Assembly (NCBI GenBank): GCA_963676845.2
Contig: CAXXKK010000030.1
Location: 66,865 to 130,864 of the forward strand
Direction of reading: 5' to 3'
From: G963662675 sp963676845
Lineage (GTDB): Bacteria; Bacteroidota; Bacteroidia; Bacteroidales; Prolixibacteraceae
Length of the DNA: 64,000 nt
In this document: positions 17,924 to 26,485 of the stretch, one piece after another
How the letters are laid out: the number at the start of each line of letters is the position of its first letter
Numbering within the stretch: position 1 is the stretch's first letter
Notes under the pieces: generated by a model
Seen by the model: only the letters and a program-made list of their open reading frames with translations
Databases searched by the model: none
Told to the model about the DNA's origin: nothing
Translations under genes and position numbers: made by a program

Positions 17924-18256
17924 TTAATAGTTTGACCTGTAATTGTTGTCTCTGCGGCCGTAGCCACCTTGATTACCACCACGGAAACCTCCACCTCTGC
18001 GGTTATTGTCTCTCTTTTTCTCGATAGACTCATTAACCACCATGTTGCGGCCTTCAAGTTCAGCTCCGTTTAATTCTTCAATGGCTTTTTTTGCTTCATC
18101 TGCATCAGCCATTTCTACGAATGCAAAGCCTTTACTTTTTCCGGTAAATTTGTCTGTAATCAATTTTACAGAATCCAATTCACCGTACTCCTCAAAAATA
18201 CCTCTCACGTCATCTTCCGTGATTACATAATTGAGGTTTCCAATAAAAATATTCAT
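17924..18256 (-). CDS. RRM-domain RNA-binding protein with RGG-like tail
   Basis: Residues 1-78 form one RNA recognition motif with RNP2 IFIGNL (3-8) and RNP1 KGFAFVEM (42-49). The tail from about residue 85 is Gly/Arg/Asn-rich (RRGGGFRGGNQGG). At 110 residues it matches the small RRM proteins of Bacteroidota and cyanobacteria, RNA-binding proteins often tied to cold or stress. It is the first gene of a pair with the cold-shock protein. Confidence 0.95.
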   Translation of the reverse strand: MNIFIGNLNYVITEDDVRGIFEEYGELDSVKLITDKFTGKSKGFAFVEMADADEAKKAIEELNGAELEGRNMVVNESIEKKRDNNRRGGGFRGGNQGGYGRRDNNYRSNY

Positions 18257-18282
18257 AATTAAAAATAAAATAGTGTGAGCGA

Positions 18283-18290
18283 CAAATGTA
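18283..18290 (-). promoter_or_regulatory. -7 promoter element for the RRM-csp pair
   Basis: The minus strand reads TACATTTG, 26 bases before the RRM ATG. A T-rich stretch precedes it but no clear -33 TTTG. Confidence 0.55.
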
Positions 18291-18446
18291 GTTTTATTTT
18301 GGTTCTGAAAAAATTAAATTACGGTAACTTCTTAAAAAATAGCAATTTTGCAGATATAATTAAGATTCAAAATGTTATCTAAAGACTATTGTTTTATCCT
18401 ATGTTGATTTAGGGACTGTCCAAATTTTCGAATGAATACTGAATGA

Positions 18447-19382
18447 TTATTCATTAATTAAATGTTCTTCAATATTAGGCATGGTGCGAATTTCCTTTAG
18501 TTCAAATAGAATTTTCGCTGTTTGTTCAAGACTTTGAGTATCTGACTGATTCCAACCTAATTCCCAATTTAAGCGGGATGTGCAGATCATTTGTTCCTCA
18601 ATTGTTAATCCGATATAATTTGAAATTATTTGTGCACTTTCTTCTGGTTGGGAATTAAGTAGTTGATTTGCGCCAGAGAGTCCGTTTACTATTTCATTGA
18701 TCTGATTTTGAAAATTTCCGTAGATTGATCTTTTGGTTATAAGAACGTGAGCTTGAGTGTTGTTTTCATCGTAAAGATTTGAGAATTCATAAACACTTTC
18801 GTTACAAAGTTTTTCAACATTTAAAGCCCAGGGCTCGCTGCCAGCAATAGCATCCAGTTGTTTATTTTTCATGGCTTCGGGCATATTTGATGGTTGCATG
18901 GGTACAAGTGTAATTGCGTCTTTAGATAACCCATTGTTTTGAAACCAATTCAACAATGTTGCGTGAGTGCTCGATCCTTGTTGAACACCAATCCGCTTTC
19001 CTTTTAAATCATTAATAGAATGGATGCTGGTGTCTGCTATCATGCGGTGCATCCGTTCTCCAGTTGCATATCTGGCAATAATTACAGCTTCGGGGTTATT
19101 GGATAAGATGATTGCAGCAGGGCCATTCCCGGTCGCAATAATGTCGGTATTTCCGGTATTGAATGCTTCGGCTGCCTGAATTCCGCTGTTTACGGTTTGA
19201 ATCTCGATTTTATTTTGTGCAGCATTAAATAAGTTGTTGTCATTTGCCAGTATAAATGATTCGTAGTTTACTTTGTTCGGATAAACCAACCGAAGGTTCT
19301 CCTGTTTGTTAGTACAGGAAGAAATTAGAATCAGGCTAAGTAGAAAACAGATAGATTTAGTTGTAAAGTTTTGATAGTTCAT
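18447..19382 (-). CDS. NitT/TauT-type ABC transporter substrate-binding lipoprotein
   Basis: The protein starts with a lipoprotein signal whose modified residue is Cys23 (LISSC). The rest is a periplasmic binding fold of the NMT1/SsuA type: INDLKGKRIGVQQGSSTHATLLNWF, NTDIIATGNGPAAIIL and a C-terminal helix-rich lobe. 311 residues is normal. It overlaps the ATPase gene by 26 bases and is the last gene of the ABC operon. The ligand cannot be read from sequence; relatives bind nitrate, sulfonates or thiamine precursors. Confidence 0.9.
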   Translation of the reverse strand: MNYQNFTTKSICFLLSLILISSCTNKQENLRLVYPNKVNYESFILANDNNLFNAAQNKIEIQTVNSGIQAAEAFNTGNTDIIATGNGPAAIILSNNPEAVIIARYATGERMHRMIADTSIHSINDLKGKRIGVQQGSSTHATLLNWFQNNGLSKDAITLVPMQPSNMPEAMKNKQLDAIAGSEPWALNVEKLCNESVYEFSNLYDENNTQAHVLITKRSIYGNFQNQINEIVNGLSGANQLLNSQPEESAQIISNYIGLTIEEQMICTSRLNWELGWNQSDTQSLEQTAKILFELKEIRTMPNIEEHLINE

Positions 19383-20106
19383 AAAGTAATTCCTTTCTAA
19401 TGTTCACAATTTCTGAAGAGAATATATTTCGTGGACGAGGTATTTCAATCTTCTTTTCTATATGAATTTCACCCGGATTTGATCTCATGATGATAATTCG
19501 ATCAGCCAGTAATAAAGCTTCCTCGATGGAATGAGTGACAAATAGAATAGTCTTCTTTTCTTTTTCCCAGATGTCCAGGATATCATTATCAAATTTGGTT
19601 TTCAACTGTTCGTCTAAAGCAGCAAAAGGCTCATCCATAAGGATTATTTCTGGGTTTAATGCCAGTACCCGTGCTATTTGTGTGCGTTGTTTCATTCCTT
19701 CTGAAAGCTGATAAGGATAATAATCCTCATAACCTTTTAAGTTGATCAGCTCAATCTTTTCATTAACTATTTTTTCAATAAAATCTTTGGGTTTCTTGTT
19801 CAGTTCTAGTCCGAAAGCAATGTTTTCCTTTACGGTTTTCCATGGATATAAAGTAGGTTTCTGGAATACCATTGACCGACAGGAACATGTTTTACTTATC
19901 GTTTTTCCATTAAAAAGGATTTCTCCATTTGTTGGGTGAATAATTCCTGAAACAATTTGTAGAAGCGTAGATTTTCCACATCCACTTGGCCCCACAATGC
20001 AAACGAATTCGTTTTTCTCAATGTTTAAAGAAATATTTTTAAGGGTTGTGGTTTCTCCTTTTTTTGAGTTCCACTTTTGGGCGATATTTTTAATCTGCAA
20101 ATACAT
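19357..20106 (-). CDS. NitT/TauT-type ABC transporter ATPase
   Basis: The 249-residue ATPase has Walker A GPSGCGKST, Q-loop VFQKPTLYPW, Walker B EIILMDEPFAALD and H-loop VTHSIEEA. The signature is LSEGMKQR instead of the usual LSGGMKQR, and a CSC pair stands just before the Q-loop. Both are worth noting but do not rule out function. It lies 12 bases after the permease gene and overlaps the substrate-binding protein gene. Confidence 0.93.
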   Translation of the reverse strand: MYLQIKNIAQKWNSKKGETTTLKNISLNIEKNEFVCIVGPSGCGKSTLLQIVSGIIHPTNGEILFNGKTISKTCSCRSMVFQKPTLYPWKTVKENIAFGLELNKKPKDFIEKIVNEKIELINLKGYEDYYPYQLSEGMKQRTQIARVLALNPEIILMDEPFAALDEQLKTKFDNDILDIWEKEKKTILFVTHSIEEALLLADRIIIMRSNPGEIHIEKKIEIPRPRNIFSSEIVNIRKELLYELSKLYN

Positions 20107-20118
20107 GCTGTATGATGA

Positions 20119-20931
20119 TTATTCGTATGTAATATTTTCGGTTGTTAGTTCTCTTCCATATTTCTCACGAAGTTTGTTTTCAATATTATTGAAAATGAGT
20201 TTTTCAACAATTAGTCCAATAAATACAATAACAACAATGGAAACAAAGGCAGAAGTGTAATTAAGTGTCCATCTGGATTGGATGATGATGTATCCTAGAC
20301 CAACTCCGCTGCCAACAATCATTTCTGCAGCAATTAAAACCCTCCATGAGCTGGCTAATCCGATGCGCATCCCGTCAATAATATGAAAAAGGGCAGCTGG
20401 AAACAGCACATGAATAAAGAGTTTTTTCTTAGTCGCACCCATAATCTGGGCAGCATGTATAAAATCAGAAGGCGTGTTTTTTATTCCGGTTGATGTTGTA
20501 ATAACAATGGGGGTATAGGCAATCACAAAAATCATAAATATGGTTGATGTGTTTCCCAAACCAAACAATAATAAGGCAATAGGTATCCATGCTAGTCCGG
20601 GTATAAGTTGCAGTATATTTATAGAAGGCATAATAAGCCGGTGAACTGTAGTATTTGTACCAATTAAAAAGCCTGTTAATATTCCGAGTATAGCTGCAAT
20701 TGCATAAGCTGTTAACCATCGAAAAATACTATGAAAGGTATGTTGCCAAATTGTGTAATCGTAGATCTTTTCTCCAAAACTATGATTTATAAGTTGAGAG
20801 AAAGTTGCTAGTGGTGTTGGGAAATTTACGTCTTTAACCAGTAATACGATCCAGGCAATTACTTGCCAGAGCGTCAGTACTATTAGAAGAGATAGCAGAG
20901 TGAATATGATTTTTTTGTTTTTCTTTATCAT
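20119..20931 (-). CDS. NitT/TauT-type ABC transporter permease
   Basis: The 270-residue membrane protein has about six hydrophobic helices. Its EAA-like coupling segment is around IMGATKKKLFIHVLFPAA, followed by IIDGMRIGLASSWRVLIAAE, typical of SsuC/TauC permeases. Its ATG overlaps the stop of the outer-membrane protein gene (ATGA), so translation is likely coupled. Confidence 0.93.
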   Translation of the reverse strand: MIKKNKKIIFTLLSLLIVLTLWQVIAWIVLLVKDVNFPTPLATFSQLINHSFGEKIYDYTIWQHTFHSIFRWLTAYAIAAILGILTGFLIGTNTTVHRLIMPSINILQLIPGLAWIPIALLLFGLGNTSTIFMIFVIAYTPIVITTSTGIKNTPSDFIHAAQIMGATKKKLFIHVLFPAALFHIIDGMRIGLASSWRVLIAAEMIVGSGVGLGYIIIQSRWTLNYTSAFVSIVVIVFIGLIVEKLIFNNIENKLREKYGRELTTENITYE

Positions 20932-21782
20932 GAAAATCGATAGATTAATTCGAGGATTATTTTGTGTTTATATAAGTTTCCGCCAACAGCATAGCTTGGC
21001 ATTTGAAATTTTGGTTTAATTATTAGTCCATTGTTTAATTTATATTCGATCAGAATCTGGTGAGTGATTCTTGTTTTTTGTGAGTCATCAACTTTATTTT
21101 TGTCTCTGTCAAGTTTATTAAATTGAAGGTAGTACTGATTTATAAAAGCAATCTTGAATTTATTCCACCGATAATCCTGTTTAATGCAAAAGTTTATTTC
21201 GTCTCCCTTCTTTTCTTCCTTTTCATTTTTTGTGTTAATAATGTAGTTTGATTTGATATGTGTTCGCCAGTTGGAATACCATTTGGTTGAATAAATTTCA
21301 CCTATAAAAAAGTCAAGACTACCATCTGAAAAGTTTTTGTTGTCTCCTGTTTTAGCTGTAGGAAAACGAACAGCTCCAACGAGGCTAAGTCCACTCTTTG
21401 CCCCTGATGAAGGGATGATAGCATAGCGTGACATAAGGAGGATATCATCTATATAGAATGAGTTTTCTTCGGGGTGAATAAAGTAGCTAACCGGGAATTG
21501 GGCATACATGGCAAGTTGGTCAGTTACTCCATATCCAATCATAGGAAGTGTCTTGTGATAGGGTTGTTGCAAGTTCTTTTCAATATCGTTCCATTCTTCA
21601 GTTTTCCAATCGTATTCTACGGAGTTTGTATAGTATTGGTATGAGTTGTATAATAATACTTCTTCCTTGTTTAAAGGATTTGAGCTCATCATTATTACTT
21701 GCCCGAAAGAGTTAGATATTCCGATAAACCAAAATACAAATAGTAGAGGGAGTGCTTTGATGTGTAATTTTATTCTTAGCAT
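20928..21782 (-). CDS. predicted outer-membrane beta-barrel protein of the ABC operon
   Basis: The 284-residue protein has a signal peptide ending in SFGQ, many alternating aromatic beta strands, and a C-terminal strand KIILELIYRFS ending in Phe-Ser. The segment GYGVTDQLAMYAQFPVSYF and a phenol-degradation-MetA-like layout suggest a small barrel. As first gene of an operon with a full ABC importer it may be the outer-membrane entry for the same solute. This is inference from position; no specific family is certain. Confidence 0.75.
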   Translation of the reverse strand: MLRIKLHIKALPLLFVFWFIGISNSFGQVIMMSSNPLNKEEVLLYNSYQYYTNSVEYDWKTEEWNDIEKNLQQPYHKTLPMIGYGVTDQLAMYAQFPVSYFIHPEENSFYIDDILLMSRYAIIPSSGAKSGLSLVGAVRFPTAKTGDNKNFSDGSLDFFIGEIYSTKWYSNWRTHIKSNYIINTKNEKEEKKGDEINFCIKQDYRWNKFKIAFINQYYLQFNKLDRDKNKVDDSQKTRITHQILIEYKLNNGLIIKPKFQMPSYAVGGNLYKHKIILELIYRFS

Positions 21783-21792
21783 TCTGGCTGTT

Positions 21793-21820
21793 TGTTTTGA
21801 CGTAAAAATACGTCAAAACA
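21793..21820. promoter_or_regulatory. 12-bp perfect inverted repeat, probable operator of the ABC transport operon
   Basis: TGTTTTGACGTA, four A, then TACGTCAAAACA: both arms match at all 12 positions. The repeat ends 11 bases before the ATG of the outer-membrane protein gene and lies in the 97-base gap between that gene and the ArsR-family regulator gene. Size and place fit a dimeric repressor site. A short T-rich region just upstream could be the promoter. Binding by the adjacent regulator is inferred. Confidence 0.7.
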
Positions 21821-21879
21821 AAACGAAGGAACAAATGTCAAGATGTTAATATTGGTTAATACAGTTAGAATTATACGAT

Positions 21880-22260
21880 TTATTGATATTCGTTTTCTTC
21901 GAGTTGCCCCATTTTTTTTGATTTGTATTCGCAACAGAAGTCATCAGGAAGTGTTAGTTCTTTAGAAATAGCAGACAAGGTGTTTCGTAACTTTTTAAGT
22001 AGTTTTAAGTTAAGACAATGAACAACTTTCCCATCTACATCATGGCCAATAATTAAACCTGCATTTTTAAGTTCTTGCATGTGTTGATTTAATGTTGTTC
22101 TTGATAGTGGAAAAATATCAGAAATGTCACCTTGCAAACATGTTCTTGTTTGTGCCAGGTGCAATAAGATTTGTATCCTTACCGGATGAGCTAAAGCTTT
22201 GAAATATAATGCACTTTCAATTAATTCTTCTTCGAACAAATCTTTTTTTGATGCTGCCAT
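21880..22260 (-). CDS. ArsR-family winged-helix transcriptional regulator
   Basis: The 126-residue protein has the ArsR layout: KALAHPVRIQILLHLAQTRT leads into a helix-turn-helix (FPLSRTTLNQHMQELKNAG, residues 49-67) and a beta wing (GHDVDGKVVHCLNLK). Cysteines occur at positions 40, 81, 108 and 109. None sits in the classic ELCVCDL metal box, so the effector is unclear. It lies directly upstream of the transport operon on the same strand, with a perfect inverted repeat in between. Confidence 0.92.
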   Translation of the reverse strand: MAASKKDLFEEELIESALYFKALAHPVRIQILLHLAQTRTCLQGDISDIFPLSRTTLNQHMQELKNAGLIIGHDVDGKVVHCLNLKLLKKLRNTLSAISKELTLPDDFCCEYKSKKMGQLEENEYQ

Positions 22261-22308
22261 GACATGAAATTTTTATAAAAATAAGTAAAAAAGAAAACTA
22301 TTGGCAAT

Positions 22309-22338
22309 AAAAAACTCCACCTATGATAGATGGAGTTT
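22309..22338 (-). terminator. intrinsic terminator after lysC
   Basis: Stem AAACTCCA/TGGAGTTT followed by a T-run on the minus strand, 21 bases after the lysC stop. Confidence 0.8.
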
Positions 22339-22358
22339 CTGTATATATTGGATATGTT

Positions 22359-23675
22359 TTAAGCGTTTAATAATTTGTCGCTAATTGCTTGAAGTGTTTT
22401 CTTTTTGTTTTTGGTTGAAACCAGAAGTGAAATATTATAACGACTTCCACCATACGAAATCATACGAATTGGAATTCCTTCAAGGGCAGTAAATACTTTA
22501 GCTGCAAATCCGCGTTCTTCGGCAATTATATCACCAACAATACAAATAATTGTTTGGTCTTTGTCAACCTCAACTTCACCATATTCTTTCAATTCTTTTT
22601 TAATCGCAGTAAGCTTGTTGGTGTTGTCGATTGTAAGGGAAACAGCAACTTCCGAAGTCGAAATCATGTCGATTGGAGTTTTGAAAAACTCAAAAATTTC
22701 AAAAATGTTTTTCAAAAATCCGTAAGCCATCAGCATACGGTATGATCGTACTTTAATCGCAGTAATTCCATCTTTTGCAGCAACTGCTTTAATTCCGGAA
22801 CCGCTGGACTCTGATGTGATTAATGTTCCACTGTCAGAAGGGTTCATCGTATTTTTTAAGCGTACAGGAATGTTTTCCTGTCTGGCTGGCAATACAGTTT
22901 GAGGGTGAAGGATTTTCGCCCCAAAGTATGCTAGCTCTGCAGCCTCGTTAAATGACAACTGATCAATTTTTTGAGTGTTATCTACAAAACGAGGGTCGTT
23001 GTTGTGGAAACCGTCAATGTCTGTCCAAATTTGAATTTCATCAGACTTGATAGCTGCACCAATTAAGGACGCTGTATAATCGGAACCTCCACGTTGCAGA
23101 TTGTCAATTTGACCTTCTGCATTACGGCAAATAAATCCCTGGGTAATATAATAATCAGCATCCCCAATTTCTTTTAATACCTGTTTTATATTCTTTTTAA
23201 TAGCATCTAAATCGGCTGATTTATCCGAATCAATACGCATAAAATCTAAAGCTGGAAGAAGTTTAGTATTATAACCGTTTTCATTCATTAGAATAGTGAA
23301 TAAGCCAGTTGACATCAATTCTCCTTGAGCAAGGATTGTGTTTTCTCCAGTCTCGTCAAAATTTCCAGGGACAAAGGATTTAATCGCTTTCAGAGCAGCC
23401 TGAATAACTTCTTCTCCTTTTTCTTTGTTATCCTGGTTTTTAAATAATGTTTTTACAACTTCCTTGTATTTCTTTTCCAGGTTATTTATGTGTGTGCGAG
23501 CTGCATCTTTATTCTTTTTGTATAAGTAGTCAGATATTTCAACCAGAGAGTTTGTTGTTCCTGACATAGCTGAAAGTACAACAAGCTTTTTATCCCCATC
23601 TGTTATCAGGTTCATAACTGCGTTCATATTTTCAACGCTACCTACAGATGTTCCACCAAATTTTAAGACTTTCAT
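22359..23675 (-). CDS. lysC: aspartate kinase (monofunctional)
   Basis: This enzyme phosphorylates aspartate, the first step to lysine, threonine and methionine. It opens with KFGGTSVGS (residues 5-13) and has the kinase segments RGGSDYTASLIGAAI, WTDIDGF and DPR. A C-terminal tandem ACT regulatory region follows from about residue 300 (DMISTSEVAVSLTID, IPIRMISYGGSRYNIS). At 438 residues it lacks a homoserine dehydrogenase domain. It stands alone between an upstream promoter region and a terminator. Confidence 0.95.
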   Translation of the reverse strand: MKVLKFGGTSVGSVENMNAVMNLITDGDKKLVVLSAMSGTTNSLVEISDYLYKKNKDAARTHINNLEKKYKEVVKTLFKNQDNKEKGEEVIQAALKAIKSFVPGNFDETGENTILAQGELMSTGLFTILMNENGYNTKLLPALDFMRIDSDKSADLDAIKKNIKQVLKEIGDADYYITQGFICRNAEGQIDNLQRGGSDYTASLIGAAIKSDEIQIWTDIDGFHNNDPRFVDNTQKIDQLSFNEAAELAYFGAKILHPQTVLPARQENIPVRLKNTMNPSDSGTLITSESSGSGIKAVAAKDGITAIKVRSYRMLMAYGFLKNIFEIFEFFKTPIDMISTSEVAVSLTIDNTNKLTAIKKELKEYGEVEVDKDQTIICIVGDIIAEERGFAAKVFTALEGIPIRMISYGGSRYNISLLVSTKNKKKTLQAISDKLLNA

Positions 23676-23835
23676 GTTGTAAAAATTACTTTAAACTGTT
23701 TGTTATTGAGCCGCAAAGATGAAAAATTTTAATTGATTTTTAAAGTAAAAAGTTGGATGACAGCTGTAATCAGTTTATGGAGAATAATTATTTAATATTA
23801 ACGAGTTTGCATAATTGGATAGACTCATTAAAATG

Positions 23836-23864
23836 AAAAAAGCTACTTGAAAAAGTAGCTTTTG
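23836..23864 (-). terminator. intrinsic terminator after the isochorismatase-fold gene
   Basis: Stem AAAAGCTACTT/AAGTAGCTTTT and a T-run on the minus strand, about 20 bases past the stop codon at 23885. The near-symmetrical A/T flanks make it potentially bidirectional. Confidence 0.85.
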
Positions 23865-23884
23865 ATATGATATCAAAGGTGTTT

Positions 23885-24427
23885 TTACTTAACTAGTTTT
23901 GAAATAGCCTTAAACTCTGTCGCTGCAGCGGAGCGTGTTAACTCGAAAAGAATAGATTCATAAGAGGTCATCATAATCCCTTCGTAACGAAAACGTTCTG
24001 CAGCTAAATCAACATTATCGAATGAACGTGATGAAACACAATCCATAATCACAACCGGATTGTAGCCTTCTGCTTTTAAATCAATAGCAGTTTGAAGCAC
24101 ACAAACGTGACTTTCAATACCGCAGATAATAACGTTTTTAGCTTCTTTTTCTTTCAGCTGACTGGCAACTGTTTGTTCGTCGCAGCAGCTAAAGTCTTTC
24201 TTTTCTATTGGGTTAAAATCCTTAATAATTGAACGAATTGGCTCAACGGTTTCACCCAATCCTTTCGTATATTGTTGCGTAACAAGAAGCGGCACGTTTA
24301 ATTCCTGTAACCCCTCAATTAAAACTTTGCAGTTTTTTAATAAAGTCTCGTTCTCCTCCATTGCAGGAAGCAGACGTTCCTGTATGTCAATGATCAATCC
24401 TACAGTGTTTTCTTTTGTAATGCGCAT
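23885..24427 (-). CDS. isochorismatase-family cysteine hydrolase
   Basis: The 180-residue protein has the expected catalytic triad positions: Asp14 (LIIDIQERL), Lys77 (IEKKDFS) and Cys109 (GIESHVCVLQTA). It resembles YcaC-like members, whose substrates are mostly unknown. The genes kdsD and this one are 31 bases apart on the same strand, so they are probably co-transcribed, but the connection to LPS synthesis is not obvious. Confidence 0.93.
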   Translation of the reverse strand: MRITKENTVGLIIDIQERLLPAMEENETLLKNCKVLIEGLQELNVPLLVTQQYTKGLGETVEPIRSIIKDFNPIEKKDFSCCDEQTVASQLKEKEAKNVIICGIESHVCVLQTAIDLKAEGYNPVVIMDCVSSRSFDNVDLAAERFRYEGIMMTSYESILFELTRSAAATEFKAISKLVK

Positions 24428-24458
24428 AAGTAAGTATTTATTTAAAAGTCAAAAGTAT

Positions 24459-25067
24459 CTAGCTTTTTTTCGCTTGTTTCCTTGATTTATCCCCAAGGTA
24501 GCCACCGTGATGTCGTTTCGCATATTCTGCATTGGTGAATCCAATTTTCTTCATCATGGAAACAACAAGTGCATCACCAATAACAGTCATAACGGTTGTT
24601 GATGTTGTTGGTGAAAGTCCTAATGAGCAAACTTCTTTTGGGTTGCCAGTTGAAAGTGTAACGCTTGCAGCTTTGGCCAGCTCACTTTCAGTATTCCCGG
24701 TGATTACAATAAAAGGAATGTCGTTATATAAGTTGTCCGCTAAATCAACCAACTCTAAAATCTCCCGGGTTTTCCCTGAGTTTGATATAAGTAGCATGAC
24801 ATCATTGGGTTGCACAACCCCCAAATCTCCATGTTGAGCATCGCTGGGATGCAAAAACACAGCAGGTGTACCTGTTGAACTGAAAGTTGTTGCAATGTTT
24901 AGTGCAATCTGTCCGGCTTTTCCCATTCCGCTGGCAACAATCTTACCTTTAAGCTGATGTACATGCTTTTCAATCAAAGCAATAGCTTTTTTGTACTCAT
25001 TGTTTACCGGGATATTGGAAATTGCTTCAGCCTCTTGCTGTATTAGTTTCTGTACTTCTTCAAGCAT
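24459..25067 (-). CDS. kdsD: D-arabinose 5-phosphate isomerase (SIS domain only)
   Basis: KdsD makes arabinose 5-phosphate for the KDO sugar of lipopolysaccharide. The 202-residue SIS domain has GMGKAGQIALNIATTFSSTG, HPSDAQHGDLG, ISNSGKT and SLGLSPTTSTTVMTVIGDA, closely matching KdsD/KpsF. The two CBS domains found in E. coli KdsD are absent, as described for Bacteroides enzymes. Last residues are lysine-rich. Confidence 0.92.
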   Translation of the reverse strand: MLEEVQKLIQQEAEAISNIPVNNEYKKAIALIEKHVHQLKGKIVASGMGKAGQIALNIATTFSSTGTPAVFLHPSDAQHGDLGVVQPNDVMLLISNSGKTREILELVDLADNLYNDIPFIVITGNTESELAKAASVTLSTGNPKEVCSLGLSPTTSTTVMTVIGDALVVSMMKKIGFTNAEYAKRHHGGYLGDKSRKQAKKS

Positions 25068-25090
25068 AATCTGTTTTTTATGAACATCTG

Positions 25091-25098
25091 CAAAATTA
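25091..25098 (-). promoter_or_regulatory. -7 promoter element for kdsD and the hydrolase gene
   Basis: The minus strand reads TAATTTTG, 23 bases before the kdsD ATG. Confidence 0.55.
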
Positions 25099-25282
25099 CT
25101 CGAATTTTTGGGATTTCATGAAAGTATAAAACTTTATTAATCGCAGATTATTACTTCCGTTAACTCCTTGAAAAAATGGTCATATGTGTAAAAAATAGAG
25201 AACAATATTCTTTGTGTGATGTTACTATGATTAAAAACTGAAGAATCAAATTCAATGTAAATTCTTCACTTATTTGCTTAGT

Positions 25283-25290
25283 TATTTTTG
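25283..25290 (+). promoter_or_regulatory. -7 promoter element for sucCD
   Basis: TATTTTTG matches TAnnTTTG and lies 45 bases before the sucC ATG in a 268-base A/T-rich gap that holds nothing else I can identify. Confidence 0.5.
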
Positions 25291-25335
25291 AAATAAACTT
25301 AGAATACAAACCTCTCTAAATTTTTTTTAAAAAGT

Positions 25336-26475
25336 ATGAAAATACATGAATATCAAGCCAGGGAGATTTTCAAGGAATATGGCCTTCCTGTACCGAATCA
25401 CATTCTTTGCCACTCGGTTGAGGAAGTAGAAAAAGCAATGGCAAATATCGATCACCTGGTGGTTGTTAAAGCGCAGGTTTTAGCTGGTGGTCGGGGAAAA
25501 GCTGGTGGTGTAAAACTGGCTTCAACAAAAGAAAAAGCAGTTGAAGCTGCGAAGCAGATTTTTGGCATGGACATCAAAGGGTACACGGTTGAGAAAGTTA
25601 TTGTGGCCGATGCTGTTGATATTGAAAAGGAATATTACGTGGGTTTAATTAACGATCGTAATTCCAAGTCGGTAACATTGATGGTTAGTGCCGAAGGAGG
25701 GGTGGAGATTGAAGAAGTGGCAAAAACTAATCCGGAGTTGATTCATAAATTCTCAATAAACCCGCAAACAGGCTTGTTGGATTTTCAGGCTCGTAATATT
25801 GCAATGAAACTTTTTGAAGATGCGAAGTTAGCTCGTAAAGCAGCTGATGTTTTCCAAAAACTTTATAATGTGTTTATCGGCACTGATTCAACTTTAGCAG
25901 AAATAAACCCTATGGTTTTGACCCCGGATAAGGAAATACTGGCCATTGACGGGAAAATGAATTTTGATGAGAATGCACTTTATCGCCAGCCCGAAATTCT
26001 GGCTTTGCGCGAGGCTGATGAAGAAGAACTGAAAGAAATTGATGCCAAAGAAAAAGGCTTATCCTACATAAAACTGGATGGCAACATCGGTTGTATGGTG
26101 AATGGAGCTGGACTGGCTATGGCAACGATGGATATGATTAAATTGTATGGTGGTAATCCTGCAAACTTCCTGGATATTGGAGGTAGCTCTAATCCGCAGA
26201 AGGTGGTCGATGCCATGAATATTTTGCTTTCAGATAAGAATGTTGAGGCGGTGATGATCAATATTTTTGGAGGTATTACCCGTTGCGATGATGTTGCCCG
26301 TGGCTTAATTGAGGCATTAAAAATCATTAAGACTGACATTCCTATTGTTGTGCGTCTTTCCGGAACAAATGCCAAAGAAGGTTTAGCACTTATAAAAGAG
26401 ACGGGTTTACCAACAGTCGGAACAATGAGTGAAGCGGCTCAAAAAGCCATTGAATTAAGTCAACAAAAAAACTAA
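25336..26475 (+). CDS. sucC: succinyl-CoA synthetase beta subunit (ADP-forming)
   Basis: The beta subunit binds nucleotide and succinate in the citric-acid-cycle enzyme. The 379 residues begin MKIHEYQAREIFKEYGLPVP and contain the ATP-grasp glycine loop AGGRGKAGGVKLA, NPMVLTPDKEILAIDGKMNFD and the C-terminal GGITRCDDVARG. sucD follows after 10 bases. Confidence 0.97.
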   Translation: MKIHEYQAREIFKEYGLPVPNHILCHSVEEVEKAMANIDHLVVVKAQVLAGGRGKAGGVKLASTKEKAVEAAKQIFGMDIKGYTVEKVIVADAVDIEKEYYVGLINDRNSKSVTLMVSAEGGVEIEEVAKTNPELIHKFSINPQTGLLDFQARNIAMKLFEDAKLARKAADVFQKLYNVFIGTDSTLAEINPMVLTPDKEILAIDGKMNFDENALYRQPEILALREADEEELKEIDAKEKGLSYIKLDGNIGCMVNGAGLAMATMDMIKLYGGNPANFLDIGGSSNPQKVVDAMNILLSDKNVEAVMINIFGGITRCDDVARGLIEALKIIKTDIPIVVRLSGTNAKEGLALIKETGLPTVGTMSEAAQKAIELSQQKN

Positions 26476-26485
26476 AATCAACATT

